Assembly: GCF_937616625.2 (NCBI RefSeq)
Contig: NC_065571.1
Location: 58,017,651 to 58,081,650 of the forward strand
Origin: Mercurialis annua
Taxonomy: Eukaryota > Streptophyta > Magnoliopsida > Malpighiales > Euphorbiaceae
DNA: 64,000 nucleotides
Direction of reading: 5' to 3'
Below the pieces are notes generated by a model. That model searched no databases, had not been told where the DNA came from, and saw only the letters and a list, made by a program, of their open reading frames with translations. The translations under genes and the position numbers were made by a program. The stretch's first letter is position 1. Each line of letters opens with the position of its first letter. Positions 1 to 11,932 of this stretch are shown here, piece after piece.

Positions 1-224
1 TCCCCAAAACAGCTCAAGGGGGGGAGTTTGGGTATGTTTTTTGACCCCCTACGCGTACCGGATGAAGTTGGAATCTCAACGGAAGTTTTCGAGTGTGTTG
101 AAGACAATAAGAATGTTCAATTAGTTTGGTAATCAGAGTGTTTTATGTAAGCATTTTAATAGCCCGAAGTAGGGTGGAAAAGGAATTTTTAAAAAGTTGC
201 GTTTAACTAGGAATTCTGTTAGCT

Positions 225-237
225 CGATAAGTTATCG
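225..237. repeat. Conserved dyad CGATAA-G-TTATCG (one example)
   Basis: A perfect 6-bp inverted repeat around a single central base. It recurs in most monomers about 225 bp after the landmark. In another large class the centre is A (CGATAAATTATCG), which keeps both arms. Some classes alter the right arm to TTATCTG. The 80-bp-deleted monomers at 10406 and 11675 lack it. The transposon inserted at the centre of one copy. Whether a protein binds it is unknown. Confidence 0.85.
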
Positions 238-319
238 GTTATTCAGACAACGTTTCTAGTTGGGATTAATTAAATTAATAGAAGAGTTATTTGATAAATG
301 AGTTATCGTTTTATCCTAT

Positions 320-347
320 TTTTGGGGCTTTTCTGCATTCCCCAAAA
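320..347. repeat. Conserved inverted repeat TTTTGGGG/CCCCAAAA (one example)
   Basis: Eight bases TTTTGGGG, a 12-base spacer ending TGCATT, then CCCCAAAA form a perfect stem at the landmark used to phase monomers. Most monomers keep it. Some classes have one change in the left arm (TTTTGGGT), and the class with TTTTGGATC has lost most of the pairing. Folding potential is directly visible; any function is inference. Confidence 0.8.
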
Positions 348-1350
348 CAGTTCAGGGAGGGGAATTTGGGTGCGTTTTTTGACCCTATAAGCGTACCAGA
401 TGACGTTGGAACTTGAACAAAAGATTTAGACAGTGTTACAGACAATACGAATATTCAATTATTTTGTTAATCAGACCGTTTTATGTAAGCATTTTGATTG
501 CCCAAAGTAGGGTAGAAAAGGAATTTTTTAAAAGTTGAGTTTAACTAGGAATTTTGTTAGCTCGATAAGTTATCTGTTATTGGGATAACATTTCTAGTTG
601 GGATTATTTAAAATCATAGAAAAGTTATTTGATAAATAAATTATCGTTTTATCCCGTTTTTGGGGTTTTTGTGCATTCCCCAAAACAACATAGGGAGGGG
701 AGTTTGGGTGCGTTTTTTTACCCTATAAGCGTACCAGATGAAGTTGGAACCTGAACAAAAGATTTAGATAGTGTTACAGACAATATGAATATTCAATTTA
801 TTTGTTAATCAGACCGCTTTATGTAAGTATTTTGATATCCCGAAGTAGGCTAGAAAAGGAATTTTTAAAACGTTGAGTTTGACTAGGAATTTTGTTAGTT
901 CGATAAATTATCTGTTATTCGGACAACGTTTCTAGTTGGCATTATTGAAAATCATATAAAAGTTATTTGATAAACTAATTATCGTTTTATCCCATTTTTG
1001 GGGCTTTTCTGCATTCCCCAAAACAGCTCAGGGAGGTGAGTTTGGGTGCTTTGTTTGACCATATAACCGTACCGGATGAAGTTGGAACCTGAACAAAAGA
1101 TTTACACAGTGTTACAGACAATATGAATATTCAATTAGTTTGTTAATCAGACCGTTTTTTGTAAGCATTTTAATAGCCCAAAGTTGGCTAGAAAAAGGAT
1201 TTATGAAAAGTTGAGTTTAACTAGAAATTCTGTTAGCTCGATAAATTATCGATTATTCGGACAACGTTTATAGTTGGGATTAATTAAAATAATAGAAGAG
1301 TTATTTGATAAATGAGTTATTGTTTTATCCCATTTTGGGGCTTTTCTGCA

Positions 1351-1689
1351 TTCCCCAAAACAGCTCAGGGAGGGGAATTTGGGTGCGTTTTTTGACCCTA
1401 TAAGCGTACCAGATGACGTTGGAACTTGAACAAAAGATTTAGACAGTGTTACAGACAATACGAATATTCAATTATTTTGTTAATCAGACCGTTTTATGTA
1501 AGCATTTTGATTGCCCAAAGTAGGGTAGAAAAGGAATTTTTTAAAAGTTGAGTTTAACTAGGAATTTTGTTAGCTCGATAAGTTATCTGTTATTGGAATA
1601 ACATTTCTAGTTGGGATTATTTAAAATCATAGAAAAGTTATTTGATAAATAAATTATCGTTTTATCCCGTTTTTGGATCTTTTCTGCAT
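1351..1689 (+). repeat. Representative B-type satellite monomer
   Basis: The B-type head has GGGTGCG (GTGTGCG in other copies), then CCCTATAAGCGTAC, then a GAACAAAAGATTTAGACAG stretch, then CAGACAATACGAATATTC (CAATATGAATATTC in most copies). B-type monomers outnumber A-type roughly two to one. Their second halves fall into several tail classes, recognisable by TTATCGGTTATTCAGACAA, TTATCTGTTATTGGGA, TTATCGGTTATTCCAACAA or TTATCGGTTATTCCGACAA, and the tail class correlates with which head follows. Confidence 0.9.
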
Positions 1690-3038
1690 TCCCCAAAACA
1701 GCATAGGGAGGGGAGTTTGGGTGCCTTTTGACCCTATAAGCGTACCGGATGAAGTTGGAACCTGAATAAAATATTTAGACAGTGTTACAGACAATATGAA
1801 TATTCAATTAGTTTGTTAATCAGACCGTTTTATGTAAGCATTTTGATAGCCTGAAGTATGCTAGAAAAGGGATTTTTGAAAAGTTGAGTTTAACTAGGAA
1901 TTTTGTTAGCTCGATAAATTATCGGTTATTCCGACAACGGTTGTAGTTGGAATTATTGGAAATCATAGAAAAGTTATTTGATAAATTAATTATCGTTTTA
2001 TCCAGTTTTTGGGGCTTTTCTGCATTCCCCAAAACATCTCAGGGAGGGGAGTTTGGGTATGTTTTTTGACCCCCTACGCGTACCGGATGAAGTTGGAACC
2101 TCAACGGAAGTTTTAAAGGGTGTTGAAGACAATAAGAATGTTCAATTAGTTTGATAATCAGATTGTTTTAAGTAAGCGTTTTGATAGCCCGAAGTAGGCT
2201 AGAAAAGGAATTTTTAAAACGTTGAGTTTGACTAGGAATTTTGTTAGTTCGATAAATTATCTGTTATTCGGACAACGTTTCTAATTAGCATTATTCAAAA
2301 TCACATAAAAGTAATTTGATAAACTAATTATCGTTTTATCCCATTTTTGGGGCTTTTCTGCATTCCCCAAAATAGCTCAGGGAGGGGAGTTTGGGTGCGT
2401 TTTTTTACCCTATAACCGTACCGGATGAAGTTGGAACCTGAACAAAAGATTTACACAGTGTTACAGACAATATGAATATTCAATTAGTTTGTTAATCAGA
2501 CTGTTTTATGTAAGCATTTTGATTGCCCAAAGTAGGGTAGAAAAGGAATTTTTTAAAAGTTGAGTTTAACTAGGAATTTTGTTAGCTCGATAAGTTATCG
2601 GTTATCCAGACAACGTTTCTAGTTGGGATTAATTAAAATAATAGAAGTGTTATTTGATAAATGAATTATCGTTTTATCTCATTTTTGGGGCTTTTCTGCA
2701 TTCCCCAAAACAGCTCAGGGAGGGGAGTTTGAGTGCGTTTTTTTACCCTATAAGCGTACCAGATGAAGATGGAACCTGAACAAAAGATTTAGACAGTGTT
2801 ACAGACAATATGAATATTCAATTAATTTGTTAATCAGACCGCTTTATGTAAGCATTTTGATAGCCCGAAGTAGGCTAGAAAAGGGATTTCTAAAAAGTTG
2901 AGTTTGATTAGGAATTTTGTTAGCTCGATAAATTATCGGTTATTCCAACAACGTTTCTAGTTGGGATTATTTAAAATCATATAAATTTTTTTTGATAAAT
3001 TAATTATCGTTTTATCTTGTTTTGGGGCTTTTCTGCAT

Positions 3039-3376
3039 TCCCCAAAACAGCTCAAGGGGGGGAGTTTGGGTATGTTTTTTGACCCCCTACGCGTACCGGA
3101 TGAAGTTGGAATCTCAACGGAAGTTTTCGAGTGTGTTGAAGACAATAAGAATGTTCAATTAGTTTGGTAATCAGAGTGTTTTATGTAAGCATTTTAATAG
3201 CCCGAAGTAGGGTGGAAAAGGAATTTTTAAAAAGTTGCGTTTAACTAGGAATTCTGTTAGCTCGATAAGTTATCGGTTATTCAGACAACGTTTCTAGTTG
3301 GGATTAATTAAATTAATAGAAGAGTTATTTGATAAATGAGTTATCGTTTTATCCTATTTTTGGGGCTTTTCTGCAT
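3039..3376 (+). repeat. Representative A-type satellite monomer
   Basis: The A-type head reads TTTGGGTATG, then CCCCTACGCGTACCGGATG, then CTCAACGGAAGTTTT, then GAAGACAATAAGAATGTTC. It differs from B-type mainly over monomer positions of about 25-150. Its ACGCGT is an MluI site absent from B-type monomers, which read ATAAGCGTAC. The preceding monomer typically ends in TCCTGTTTTGGGG or TCCAGTTTTTGGGG, so the tail of one monomer predicts the head of the next. That linkage is the signature of higher-order structure. Weak minus-strand reading frames of about 62 codons run through A-type heads and are not regarded as genes. Confidence 0.9.
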
Positions 3377-5065
3377 TCCCCAAAACAGTTCAGGGAGGGG
3401 AATTTGGGTGCGTTTTTTGACCCTATAAGCGTACCAGATGACGTTGGAACTTGAACAAAAGATTTAGACAGTGTTACAGACAATACGAATATTCAATTAT
3501 TTTGTTAATCAGACCGTTTTATGTAAGCATTTTGATTGCCCAAAGTAGGGTAGAAAAGGAATTTTTTAAAAGTTGAGTTTAACTAGGAATTTTGTTAGCT
3601 CGATAAGTTATCTGTTATTGGGATAACATTTCTAGTTGGGATTATTTAAAATCATAGAAAAGTTATTTGATAAATAAATTATCGTTTTATCCCGTTTTTG
3701 GGGTTTTTGTGCATTCCCCAAAACAACATAGGGAGGGGAGTTTGGGTGCGTTTTTTTTACCCTATAAGCGTACCAGATGAAGTTGGAACCTGAACAAAAG
3801 ATTTAGATAGTGTTACAGACAATATGAATATTCAATTTATTTGTTAATCAGACCGCTTTATGTAAGTATTTTGATAGCCCGAAGTAGGCTAGAAAAGGAA
3901 TTTTTAAAACGTTGAGTTTGACTAGGAATTTTGTTAGTTCGATAAATTATCTGTTATTCGGACAACGTTTCTAGTTGGCATTATTGAAAATCATATAAAA
4001 GTTATTTGATAAACTAATTATCGTTTTATCCCATTTTTGGGGCTTTTCTGCATTCCCCAAAACAGCTCAGGGAGGTTAGTTTGGGTGCTTTGTTTGACCA
4101 TATAACCGTACCGGATGAAGTTGGAACCTGAACAAAAGATTTACACAGTGTTACAGACAATATGAATATTCAATTAGTTTGTTAATCAGACCGTTTTTTG
4201 TAAGCATTTTAATAGCCCAAAGTTGGCTAGAAAAAGGATTTATGAAAAGTTGAGTTTAACTAGAAATTCTGTTAGCTCGATAAATTATCGATTATTCGGA
4301 CAACGTTTATAGTTGGGATTAATTAAAATAATAGAAGAGTTATTTGATAAATGAGTTATTGTTTTATCCCATTTTGGGGCTTTTCTGCATTCCCCAAAAC
4401 AGCTCAGGGAGGGGAATTTGGGTGCGTTTTTTGACCCTATAAGCGTACCAGATGACGTTGGAACTTGAACAAAAGATTTAGACAGTGTTACAGACAATAC
4501 GAATATTCAATTATTTTGTTAATCAGACCGTTTTATGTAAGCATTTTGATTGCCCAAAGTAGGGTAGAAAAGGAATTTTTTAAAAGTTGAGTTTAACTAG
4601 GAATTTTGTTAGCTCGATAAGTTATCTGTTATTGGAATAACATTTCTAGTTGGGATTATTTAAAATCATAGAAAAGTTATTTGATAAATAAATTATCGTT
4701 TTATCCCGTTTTTGGGGTTTTTGTGCATTCCCTAAAACAATATAGGGAGGGAAGTTTGAGTGCGTTTTTTTACCCTATAAGCGTACCAGATGAAGTTGGA
4801 ACCTGAACAAAAGATTTAGATAGTGTTACAGACAATATGAATATTCAGTTAATTTGTTAATCAGAGCGCTTTATGTAAGTATTTTGATAGCCCGAAGTAG
4901 GCTAGAAAAGGGATTTTTAAAAGGTTGAGTTTGACTAGGAATTTTGTTAGCTCGATAAATTATCGGTTATTCGGACAACGTTTTTAGTTGGGATTATTGA
5001 AAATCATATAAAAGTTATCTGATAAATTAATTATCGTTTTATCCTGTTTTGGGGCTTTTCTGCAT
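3039..5065 (+). repeat. 9-monomer HOR, second (incomplete) copy
   Basis: Six monomers. Positions 3039-4708 duplicate 1-1670. From about 4,710 the sequence switches: the first copy reads GGATCTTTTCTGC where this one reads GGGGTTTTTGTGC, and it continues as a different subfamily that recurs near 8,360-8,715. The switch marks a recombination boundary inside the TTTTGGGG/CCCCAAAA region. Confidence 0.8.
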
Positions 5066-7090
5066 TCCCCAAAACAGCTAAGGGAGGGGAGTTTGGGTAT
5101 GTTTTTTGACCCCATACGCGTACCGGACGAAGTTGGAACTTCAACGGAAGTTTTAGAGGGTGTTGAAGACAATAAGAATGTTCAATTATTTTGGTAATCA
5201 GACTGTGTTAAGTAAGCAGTTTGATAGCCCGAAGTAGGCTAGAAAAGGAATTTTTAAGAAGTTGAATTTAACTAAGAATTATGTTAGCTCGATAAGTTAT
5301 CGGTTATTCAGACAACGTTTTTAGTTGGGGTTAATTAAAATAATAAAAGTGTTATTTGATAAATGAATTATCGTTTTATCCCATTTTTGGGGCTTTTCTG
5401 CATTCCCCAAAACAGCTCAGGGAGGGGCGTTTGTGTGCGTTTTTTGACCCTATAAGCGTACTGGATGAAGTTGGAACCTAAACAAAAGATTTAGACAGTG
5501 TTACAGAAAATATGAATATTCAATTAGTTTGTTAATCAGACCGTTTTATGTAAGCATTTTGATAGCCCGAAGTAGGCTAGAAAAGGGATTTTTTAAAAGT
5601 TGAGTTTAACTAGGAATTTTGTTAGCTCGATAAGTTAGCTGTTATTGGGATAACATTTGTAGTTGGGATTTTTTAAAATAATAGAAGAGTTATTTGATAA
5701 ATAAATTATCGTTTTATCCCGTTTTTGGATCTTTTCTGCATTCCCCAAAACAGCATAGGGAGGGGAGTTTGGGTGCCTTTTTTGACCCTATAAGCGTACC
5801 GGATGAAGTTGGAACCTGAACAAAAGATTTAGACAGTGTTACAGACAATATGAAAATTGAATTAGTTTGTTAATCAGACCGCTTTATGTAAGTATTTTGA
5901 TAGCCCGAAGTAGGCTAAAAAAGGGATTTTTAAAAGGTTGAGTTTGCCTAGGAATTTTGTTAGCTGGATAAATTATCGGTTATTCGGACAACGTTTTTAG
6001 TTGGGATTATTGAAAATCATATATAAGTTATCTGATAAATTAATTATCGTTTTATCCTGTTTTGGGGCTTTTCTGCATTCCCCAAAACAGCTAAGGGAGG
6101 GGAGTTTGGGTATGTTTTTTGACCCCCTACGCGTACCGGACGAAGTTGGAACTTCAACGGAAGTTTTAGAGGGTGTTGAAGACAATAAGAATGTTCAATT
6201 ATTTTGGTAATCAGACTGTGTTAAGTAAGCAGTTTGATAGCCCGAAGTAGGCTAGAAAAGGAATTTTTAAGAAGTTGAATTTAACTAAGAATTATGTTAG
6301 CTCGATAAGTTATCGGTTATTCAGACAACGTTTCTAGTTGGGATTAATTAAAATAATAAAAGTGTTATTTGATAAATGAATTTTCGTTTTATCCCATTTT
6401 TGGGGCTTTTCTGCATTCCCCAAAACAGCTCAGGGAGGGGAGTTTGTGTGCGTTTTTTGACCCTATAAGCGTACTGGATAAAGTTGGAACCTGAACAAAA
6501 GATTTAGACAGTGTTATAGAAAATATGAATATTCAATTAGTTTGTTAATCAGACCGTTTTATGTAGGCATTTTGATAGCCCGAAGTAGGCTAGAAAAGGG
6601 ATTTTTGAAAAGTTGAGTTTATCTAGGAATTTTGTTTGCTCGATAAGTTATCTGTTATTGGGATAACATTTCTAGTTGGGATTTTTTAAAATCATAGAAG
6701 AGTTATTTGATAAATAAATTATCGTTTTATCCCGTTTTTGGATCTTTTCTGCATTCCCCAAAACAGCATAGGGAGGGGAGTTTGGGTGCCTTTTGACCCT
6801 ATAAGCGTACCGGATGAAGTTGGAACCTGAATAAAATATTTAGACAGTGTTACAGACAATATGAATATTCAATTAGTTTGTTAATCAGACCGTTTTATGT
6901 AAGCATTTTGATAGCCTGAAGTATGCTAGAAAAGGGATTTTTGAAAAGTTGAGTTTAACTAGGAATTTTGTTAGCTCGATAAATTATCGGTTATTCCGAC
7001 AACGGTTGTAGTTGGAATTATTGGAAATCATAGAAAAGTTATTTGATAAATTAATTATCGTTTTATCCAGTTTTTGGGGCTTTTCTGCAT
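5066..7090 (+). repeat. Two trimer HOR units (about 1,013 bp each)
   Basis: Units 5066-6078 and 6079-7090 each begin with an A-type monomer carrying CAGCTAAGGG and TTAGAGGGTGTTGAAGAC, followed by two B-type monomers. A third related unit lies at 8716-9729. The units are very similar but not identical, suggesting an older duplication than the right-end 7-mer. Confidence 0.8.
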
Positions 7091-7364
7091 TCCCCAAAAC
7101 ATCTCAGGGAGGGGAGTTTGGGTATGTTTTTTGACCCCCTACGCGTACCGGATGAAGTTGGAACCTCAACGGAAGTTTTAAAGGGTGTTGAAGACAATAA
7201 GAATGTTCAATAAGAATGTTCAATTAGTTTAACTAAGAATTTTGTTAGCTCGATAAGTTATCTGTTATTGGGATAACATTTCTAGTTGGGATTATTTAAA
7301 ATCATAGAAAAGTTATTTGATAAATAAATTATCGTTTTATCCCGTTTTTGGGGTTTTTGTGCAT
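7091..7364 (+). repeat. Truncated monomer (274 bp) with local duplication
   Basis: This A-type monomer contains a 13-bp tandem duplication (ATAAGAATGTTCA at 7197-7209 and 7210-7222). After CAATTAGTTT it jumps directly to AACTAAGAATTTTG. Compared with the monomer at 9730, 77 bp are missing. Both deletion edges end in AGTTT, so 5 bp of microhomology fits the junction. The net change, +13 and -77, exactly explains 274 rather than 338 bp. Confidence 0.9.
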
Positions 7365-9729
7365 TCCCCAAAACAACATAGGGAGGGGAGTTTGGGTGCG
7401 TTTTTTTACCCTATAAGCGTACCAGATGAAGTTGGAACCTGAACAAAAGATTTAGATAGTGTTACAGACAATATGAATATTCAATTTATTTGTTAATCAG
7501 ACCGCTTTATGTAAGTATTTTGATAGCCCGAAGTAGGCTAGAAAAGGAATTTTTAAAACGTTGAGTTTGACTAGGAATTTTGTTAGTTCGATAAATTATC
7601 TGTTATTCGGACAACGTTTCTAGTTGGCATTATTGAAAATCATATAAAAGTTATTTGATAAACTAATTATCGTTTTATCCCATTTTTGGGGCTTTTCTGC
7701 ATTCCCCAAAACAGCTCAGGGAGGGGAGTTTGGGTGCTTTGTTTGACCATATAACCGTACCGGATGAAGTTGGAACCTGAACAAAAGATTTACACAGTGT
7801 TACAGACAATATGAATATTCAATTAGTTTGTTAATCAGACCGTTTTTTGTAAGCATTTTAATAGCCCAAAGTTGGCTAGAAAAAGGATTTATGAAAAGTT
7901 GAGTTTAACTAGAAATTCTGTTAGCTCGATAAATTATCGGTTATTCGGACAACGTTTATAGTTGGGATTAATTAAAATAATAGAAGAGTTATTTGATAAA
8001 TGAGTTATTGTTTTATCCCATTTTTGGGGCTTTTCTGCATTCCCCAAAACAGCTCAGGGAGGGGAATTTGGGTGCGTTTTTTGACCCTATAAGCGTACCA
8101 GATGACGTTGGAACTTGAACAAAAGATTTAGACAGTGTTACAGACAATACGAATATTCAATTATTTTGTTAATCAGACCGTTTTATGTAAGCATTTTGAT
8201 TGCCCAAAGTAGGGTAGAAAAGGAATTTTTTAAAAGTTGAGTTTAACTAGGAATTTTGTTAGCTCGATAAGTTATCTGTTATTGGAATAACATTTCTAGT
8301 TGGGATTATTTAAAATCATAGAAAAGTTATTTGATAAATAAATTATCGTTTTATCCCATTTTTGGGGTTTTTGTGCATTCCCCAAAACAACATAGGGAGG
8401 GGAGTTTGAGTGCGTTTTTTTACCCTATAAGCGTACCAGATGAAGTTGGAACCTGAACAAAAGATTTAGATAGTGTTACAGACAATATGAATATTCAATT
8501 AATTTGTTAATCAGACCGCTTTATGTAAGTATTTTGATAGCCCGAAGTAGGCTAGAAAAGGGATTTTTAAAAGGTTGAGTTTGACTAGGAATTTTGTTAG
8601 CTCGATAAATTATCGGTTATTCGGACAACGTTTTTAGTTGGGATTATTGAAAATCATATAAAAGTTATCTGATAAATTAATTATCGTTTTATCCTGTTTT
8701 GGGGCTTTTCTGCATTCCCCAAAACAGCTAAGGGAGGGGAGTTTGGGTATGTTTTTTGACACCCTACGCGTACCAGACGAAGTAGGAACTTCAACGGAAG
8801 TTTTAGAGGGTGTTGAAGACAGTAAGAATATTCAATTATTTTAGTAATCAGACTGTGTTAAGTAAGCAGTTTGATAGCCCGAAGTAGGCTAGAAAAGGAA
8901 TTTTTAAGAAGTTGAATTTAACTAAGAATTAAGTTAGCTCGATAAGTTATCGGTTATTCTGACAACGTTTCTAGTTGGGATTAATTAAAATAATAAAAGT
9001 GTTATTTGATAACTGAATTATCGTTTTATCCCATTTTTGGGGCTTTTCTGCATTCCCCAAAACAGCTCAGGGAGGGGAGTTTGTGTGCGTTTTTTGACCC
9101 TATAAGCGTACTGGATGAAGTTGGAACCTGAACAAAGGATTTAGACAGTGTTACAGAAAATATGAATATTCAATTAGTTTGTTAATCAGACCGTTTTATG
9201 TAAGCATTTTGATAGCCCGAAGTAGGCTAGAAAAGGGATTTTTGAAAAGTTGAGTTTAACTAGGAATTTCGTTAGCTCGATAAGTTATCTGTTATTGTGA
9301 TAACATTTCTAGTTGGGATTTTTTAAAATCATAGAAGAGTTATTTGATAAATAAATTATCGTTTTATCCCGTTTTTGGATCTTTTCTGCATTCCCCAAAA
9401 CAGCATAGGGAGGGGAGTTTGGGTGGCTTTTTTGACCCTATAAGCGTACCGGATGAAGTTGGAACCTGAACAAAAGATTTAGACAGTGTTACAGACAATA
9501 TGAATATTCAATTAGTTTGTTAATCAGACCGTTTTATGTAAGCATTTTGATAGCCTGAAATATGCTAGAAAAGGGATTTTTGAAAAGTTGAGTTTAACTA
9601 GGAATTTTGTTAGCTCGATAAATTATCGGTTATTCCGACAACGGTTGTAGTTGGAATTATTGGAAATCATAGAAAAGTTATTTGATAAATTAATTATCGT
9701 TTTATCCAGTTTTTGGGGCTTTTCTGCAT
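7365..9729 (+). repeat. Seven-monomer block resuming the left HOR order
   Basis: After the truncated monomer, the order seen from 677 and 3715 resumes (GGGTTTTTGTGC landmark, then the TGCTTTGTTTGACC monomer at 7703), offset 3,650 bp from 3715. It ends with a trimer at 8716-9729 related to 5066-6078. The offset is not a multiple of 338, as expected given the deletion in the preceding monomer. Confidence 0.75.
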
Positions 9730-10405
9730 TCCCCAAAACATCTCAGGGAGGGGAGTTTGGGTATGTTTTTTGACCCCCTACGCGTACCGGATGAAGTTGG
9801 AACCTCAACGGAAGTTTTAAAGGGTGTTGAAGACAATAAGAATGTTCAATTAGTTTGTTAATCAGACTGTTTTAAGTAAGCATTTTGATAGCCCGAAGTA
9901 GGCTAGAAAAGGAATTTTTAAAACGTTGAGTTTGACTAGGAATTTTGTTAGTTCGATAAATTATCTGTTATTCGGACAACGTTTCTAATTGGCATTATTG
10001 AAAATCATATAAAAGTTATTTGATAAACTAATTATCGTTTTATCCCATTTTTGGGGCTTTTCTGCATTCCCCAAAACAGCTCAGGGAGGGGAGTTTGGGT
10101 GCGTTTTTTTACCCTATAACCGTACCGGATGAAGTTGGAACCTGAACAAAAGATTTACAAAGTGTTACAGACAATATGAATATTCAATTAGTTTGTTAAT
10201 CAGACCGTTTTATGTAAGCATTTTGATTGCCCAAAGTAGGGTAGAAAAGGAATTTTTTAAAAGTTGAGTTTAACTAGGAATTTTGTTAGCTCGATAAGTT
10301 ATCGGTTATCCAGACAACGTTTCTAGTTGGGATTAAGTAAAATAATAGAAGAGTTATTTGATAAATGAATTATCGTTTTATCCCATTTTTGGGGCTTTTC
10401 TGCAT

Positions 10406-10663
10406 TCCCCAAAACAGCTCAGGGAGGGGAGTTTGAGTGCGTTTTTTACCTTATAAGCGTACCAGATGAAGTTGGAACCTGAACAAAAGATTTAGACAGT
10501 GTTACAGACAATATGAATATTCAATTAATTTGTTAATCAGACCGCTTTATATAAGCATTTCGGTTATCCAGACAACGTTTCTAGTTGGGATTAAGTAAAA
10601 TAATAGAAGAGTTATTTGATAAATAAATTATCGTTTTATCCCGTTTTTGGATCTTTTCTGCAT
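10406..10663 (+). repeat. Short monomer (258 bp), first copy
   Basis: The sequence runs from ATAAGCATTT directly into CGGTTATCCAGACAACG. The missing 80 bp would include AGCCCGAAGTAGGCTAG, TTGTTAGCTCG and most of the CGATAA/TTATCG dyad. The full-length equivalent is the monomer at 12947. Confidence 0.9.
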
Positions 10664-11674
10664 TCCCCAAAACAGCATAGGGAGGGGAGTTTGGGTGCCT
10701 TTTGACCCTATAAGCGTACCGGATGAAGTTGGAACCTGAATAAAATATTTAGACAGTGTTACAGACAATATGAATATTCAATTAGTTTGTTAATCAGACC
10801 GTTTTATGTAAGCATTTTGATAGCCTGAAGTATGCTAGAAAAGGGATTTTTGAAAAGTTGAGTTTAACTAGGAATTTTGTTAGCTCGATAAATTATCGGT
10901 TATTCCGACAACGGTTGTAGTTGGAATTATTGGAAATCATAGAAAAGTTATTTGATAAATTAATTATCGTTTTATCCAGTTTTTGGGGCTTTTCTGCATT
11001 CCCCAAAACATCTCAGGGAGGGGAGTTTGGGTATGTTTTTTGACCCCCTACGCGTACCGGATGAAGTTGGAACCTCAACGGAAGTTTTAAAGGGTGTTGA
11101 AGACAATAAGAATGTTCAATTAGTTTGATAATCAGACTGTTTTAAGTAAGCATTTTGATAGCCCGAAGTAGGCTAGAAAAGGAATTTTTAAAACGTTGAG
11201 TTTGACTAGGAATTTTGTTAGTTCGATAAATTATCTGTTATTCGGACAACGTTTCTAATTGGCATTATTGAAAATCATATAAAAGTTATTTGATAAACTA
11301 ATTATCGTTTTATCCCATTTTTGGGGCTTTTCTGCATTCCCAAAACAGCTCAGGGAGGGGAGTTTGGGTGCGTTTTTTTACCTTATAACCGTACCGGATG
11401 AAGTTGGAACCTGAACAAAAGATTTACAAAGTGTTACAGACAATATGAATATTCAATTAGTTTGTTAATCAGACCGTTTTATGTAAGCATTTTGATTGCC
11501 CAAAGTAGGGTAGAAAAGGAATTTTTTAAAAGTTGAGTTTAACTAGGAATTTTGTTAGCTCGATAAGTTATCGGTTATCCAGACAACGTTTCTAGTTGGG
11601 ATTAAGTAAAATAATAGAAGAGTTATTTGATAAATGAATTATCGTTTTATCCCATTTTTGGGGCTTTTCTGCAT

Positions 11675-11932
11675 TCCCCAAAACAGCTCAGGGAGGGGAG
11701 TTTGAGTGCGTTTTTTACCTTATAAGCGTACCAGATGAAGTTGGAACCTGAACAAAAGATTTAGACAGTGTTACAGACAATATGAATATTCAATTAATTT
11801 GTTAATCAGACCGCTTTATGTAAGCATTTCGGTTATCCAGACAACGTTTCTAGTTGGGATTAAGTAAAATAATAGAAGAGTTATTTGATAAATAAATTAT
11901 CGTTTTATCCCGTTTTTGGATCTTTTCTGCAT
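11675..11932 (+). repeat. Short monomer (258 bp), second copy
   Basis: It has the same junction as the copy at 10406 (TAAGCATTT joined to CGGTTATCC at 11829/11830). The breakpoint is shared, so the two copies descend from one deletion that was then duplicated inside the 1.27-kb HOR. Confidence 0.9.

Larger units (their letters stand above)
1..3038 (+). repeat. 9-monomer HOR, first copy
   Basis: Nine monomers, with A-type heads at 1 and 2029 and B-type between. About 1,670 bp from position 1 matches 3039-4708 at a 3,038-bp offset with only a handful of differences, for example GATATCC versus GATAGCC near 836 and GGAGGTGAG versus GGAGGTTAG near 1035. The last four monomers (1690-3038) are not copied in the second unit. 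Confidence 0.85.

Noticed and set aside
1..338. CENP-B box in the monomer
   Set aside because: I looked for the TTCG....A..CGGG pattern and found no acceptable match. Plants are not known to use the mammalian box.
320..347. TTTTGGGG/CCCCAAAA as interstitial telomere repeat (ciliate type)
   Set aside because: There is a single copy per monomer, never in tandem, and the rest of the evidence points to a plant.
320..347. Intrinsic bacterial terminator
   Set aside because: It has a stem followed by no U run, recurs in every satellite unit, and there is no bacterial gene context.
6001..6210. Plus-strand 69-codon frame in an A-type monomer
   Set aside because: It is open in only one of many nearly identical monomers and starts inside the satellite tail. 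It is a chance frame.
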